A stretch of DNA of 64,000 nucleotides. It comes from Pedobacter cryoconitis (lineage in GTDB: Bacteria; Bacteroidota; Bacteroidia; Sphingobacteriales; Sphingobacteriaceae). Position 1 is the first letter of the stretch. The number at the start of each line of letters is the position of its first letter. The notes beneath the pieces are model-generated. The model saw only the letters and a program-made list of their open reading frames with translations. It made no database searches and was not told the origin of the DNA. Below, in pieces: positions 63,054 through 64,000 of the stretch. The DNA is taken from positions 868,001-932,000 of the forward strand of contig NZ_JACHCG010000001.1 of the NCBI RefSeq assembly GCF_014200595.1, written 5' to 3'. The position numbers were made by a program, and so were the translations under genes.

Positions 63054-63965
63054 TTATTTCGACAGTTCCTGAAGTTCTTTAAATAGTTCTTTTTGTTTTT
63101 CTGTCAGGCTTGTTGGTATATTAACTGTATAAGTTATAAAAAGGTTTCCAAATTCTCCTTCTTTCTTGTAAACAGGAAATCCTTTGCCTTTCAGTCTTAT
63201 TTTTGTTCCGTTCTGAGTACCTTCTGGTACTTTTAGCTTTACTTTTCCACTTAAGGTGTCAATCGTAGCTTCTCCCCCCAGTAAAGCAGTATACAGGTCT
63301 ATTTCCTTCGTTAAGTAAAGATCGTCGCCCAATCTCTTAAAAATAGGGTCATCAGTGATCGTTATCGTAATAAAAAGATCTCCGGCAGGCCCGTTGTTTG
63401 CGCCCGCGCCACCCTGACCTTTCAGTTTAATGACCTGTCCATTGGCAATACCGGCAGGAATAGAAATCCTTAAGTTTTTGCCATTTACCGTAATGGTAGG
63501 TTTATGTGTTTCTGCCGCTTCTCTGAAAGAGATTTGCAGAGAAGCCTGTAAATCCTGTCCTCTGAATTTTGCCGCATTTCTTTGCTGTCTGCCGCCGCCA
63601 CCAAACATGGATTCAAAGAAATCTGAGAAATCGCCGCCGCCAAAGTCTGAGCCGCCACCAAATCCGCCGCCAAAACCACCTGAACCACCGCGTCTGCCAC
63701 CGCCACCAAAAGGGTTACCTTGCTGCTGGGCCTGATCTGCATGTTTCCAGTTTTCACCGTATTCATCATATTTCTTGCGCTTATCAGGATCACTCAATGC
63801 TTCATTCGCTTCATTGATCTGCTGAAATAACTTATTTGCTTCTTTGTCTTCGGGATTTAAATCTGGATGATATTTACGTGCAAGTTTCCTGTACGCTTTC
63901 TTTATCTCATCCTGCGTTGCTTTTTTATCCACGCCCAGGATTTTGTAATAATCAATGTATGCCAT
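63054..63965 (-). CDS. cbpA: DnaJ-type co-chaperone CbpA
   Basis: 303 residues. J domain residues 1-70 with HPD in [12 protein letters not shown]; a G/F-rich region ([20 protein letters not shown]) unusually long in glycine; then C-terminal substrate domains with [15 protein letters not shown] and [20 protein letters not shown]. No zinc finger, so type II DnaJ/CbpA. Stimulates DnaK ATPase. It is the first gene of the pair and its upstream region contains TAAATTTG. Confidence 0.93.
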   Translation of the reverse strand: MAYIDYYKILGVDKKATQDEIKKAYRKLARKYHPDLNPEDKEANKLFQQINEANEALSDPDKRKKYDEYGENWKHADQAQQQGNPFGGGGRRGGSGGFGGGFGGGSDFGGGDFSDFFESMFGGGGRQQRNAAKFRGQDLQASLQISFREAAETHKPTITVNGKNLRISIPAGIANGQVIKLKGQGGAGANNGPAGDLFITITITDDPIFKRLGDDLYLTKEIDLYTALLGGEATIDTLSGKVKLKVPEGTQNGTKIRLKGKGFPVYKKEGEFGNLFITYTVNIPTSLTEKQKELFKELQELSK

Positions 63966-63984
63966 AGTAAAAATATCAGTATTG

Positions 63985-63992
63985 CAAATTTA
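63985..63992 (-). promoter_or_regulatory. -7 element of cbpA-cbpM
   Basis: TAAATTTG on the minus strand (63992-63985), 19 bases before the cbpA ATG, matches TAnnTTTG. The -33 region is outside or at the edge of the window. Confidence 0.5.
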
Positions 63993-64000
63993 CGCTTTAT

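Overview
The window comes from a Bacteroidota chromosome, most likely Sphingobacteriaceae and Pedobacter-like. The indications are a type IX secretion sorting domain on a giant adhesin followed by a PorP/SprF gene, repeated promoter elements of the TAnnTTTG type, an NtrC-type regulator with a GSFTSA loop, small Bacteroidota-specific genes, and weak Shine-Dalgarno use. Genus assignment is inference; there is no 16S rRNA gene or tRNA here. Apart from one ORF6N gene there is no prophage, insertion sequence or CRISPR array.

Layout. 1-732 is the 5' part of a secreted protein with AGFxN repeats, running off the left edge. 858-4557 holds an ORF6N gene and a copper cassette: copA, a small HMA chaperone, and an AraC regulator that carries its own HMA-like CxxC domain. 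A CoA-transferase follows on the minus strand. 6093-13210 is the most coherent system in the window, a six-gene plus-strand operon for ergothioneine: an EgtE-like PLP lyase, a mercuric-reductase-like disulfide oxidoreductase, an OpuC/EgtUV-type ABC importer, EgtB and EgtD. EgtA and EgtC are absent, so direct use of cysteine is likely. The importer's fused binding domain appears circularly permuted. 13371-15139 is an ArsR regulator with an Old Yellow Enzyme and a small unknown gene, behind a clear palindromic operator.

15222-20700 holds housekeeping genes: an OmpA-like porin, a beta-CASP nuclease, a YeeZ-like epimerase, a cold-shock protein, small stress-type proteins, and an unexplained leader in front of a 65-aa gene. 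20701-21656 is an AT-rich intergenic region ending in the promoter of a 4157-aa adhesin (21657-34130). That adhesin has an L-type lectin head, exactly 29 tandem 91-residue Ig-like repeats without a single indel, and a T9SS type B C-terminus. PorP/SprF is translationally coupled to it.

35140-50174 carries a serine hydrolase, the conserved tesA/ybbA/ybbP-type block, a lone receiver domain, an aldose epimerase, a CocE-type hydrolase, a MerC protein, an unusual diadenylate cyclase-like protein (580 aa), and an MFS-GH18-gluconokinase group. 50241-59983 mixes small secreted proteins, an NlpE-like lipoprotein, an NtrC-type activator, RNase P RNA, two SCO copper proteins either side of fabH, a lipoprotein cytochrome c, a PepSY membrane protein and an exported Mn-type superoxide dismutase. 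This looks like an envelope copper, redox and respiratory region. 60037-63965 ends with pyruvate:quinone oxidase, a D-2-hydroxyacid dehydrogenase and the CbpM/CbpA chaperone pair.
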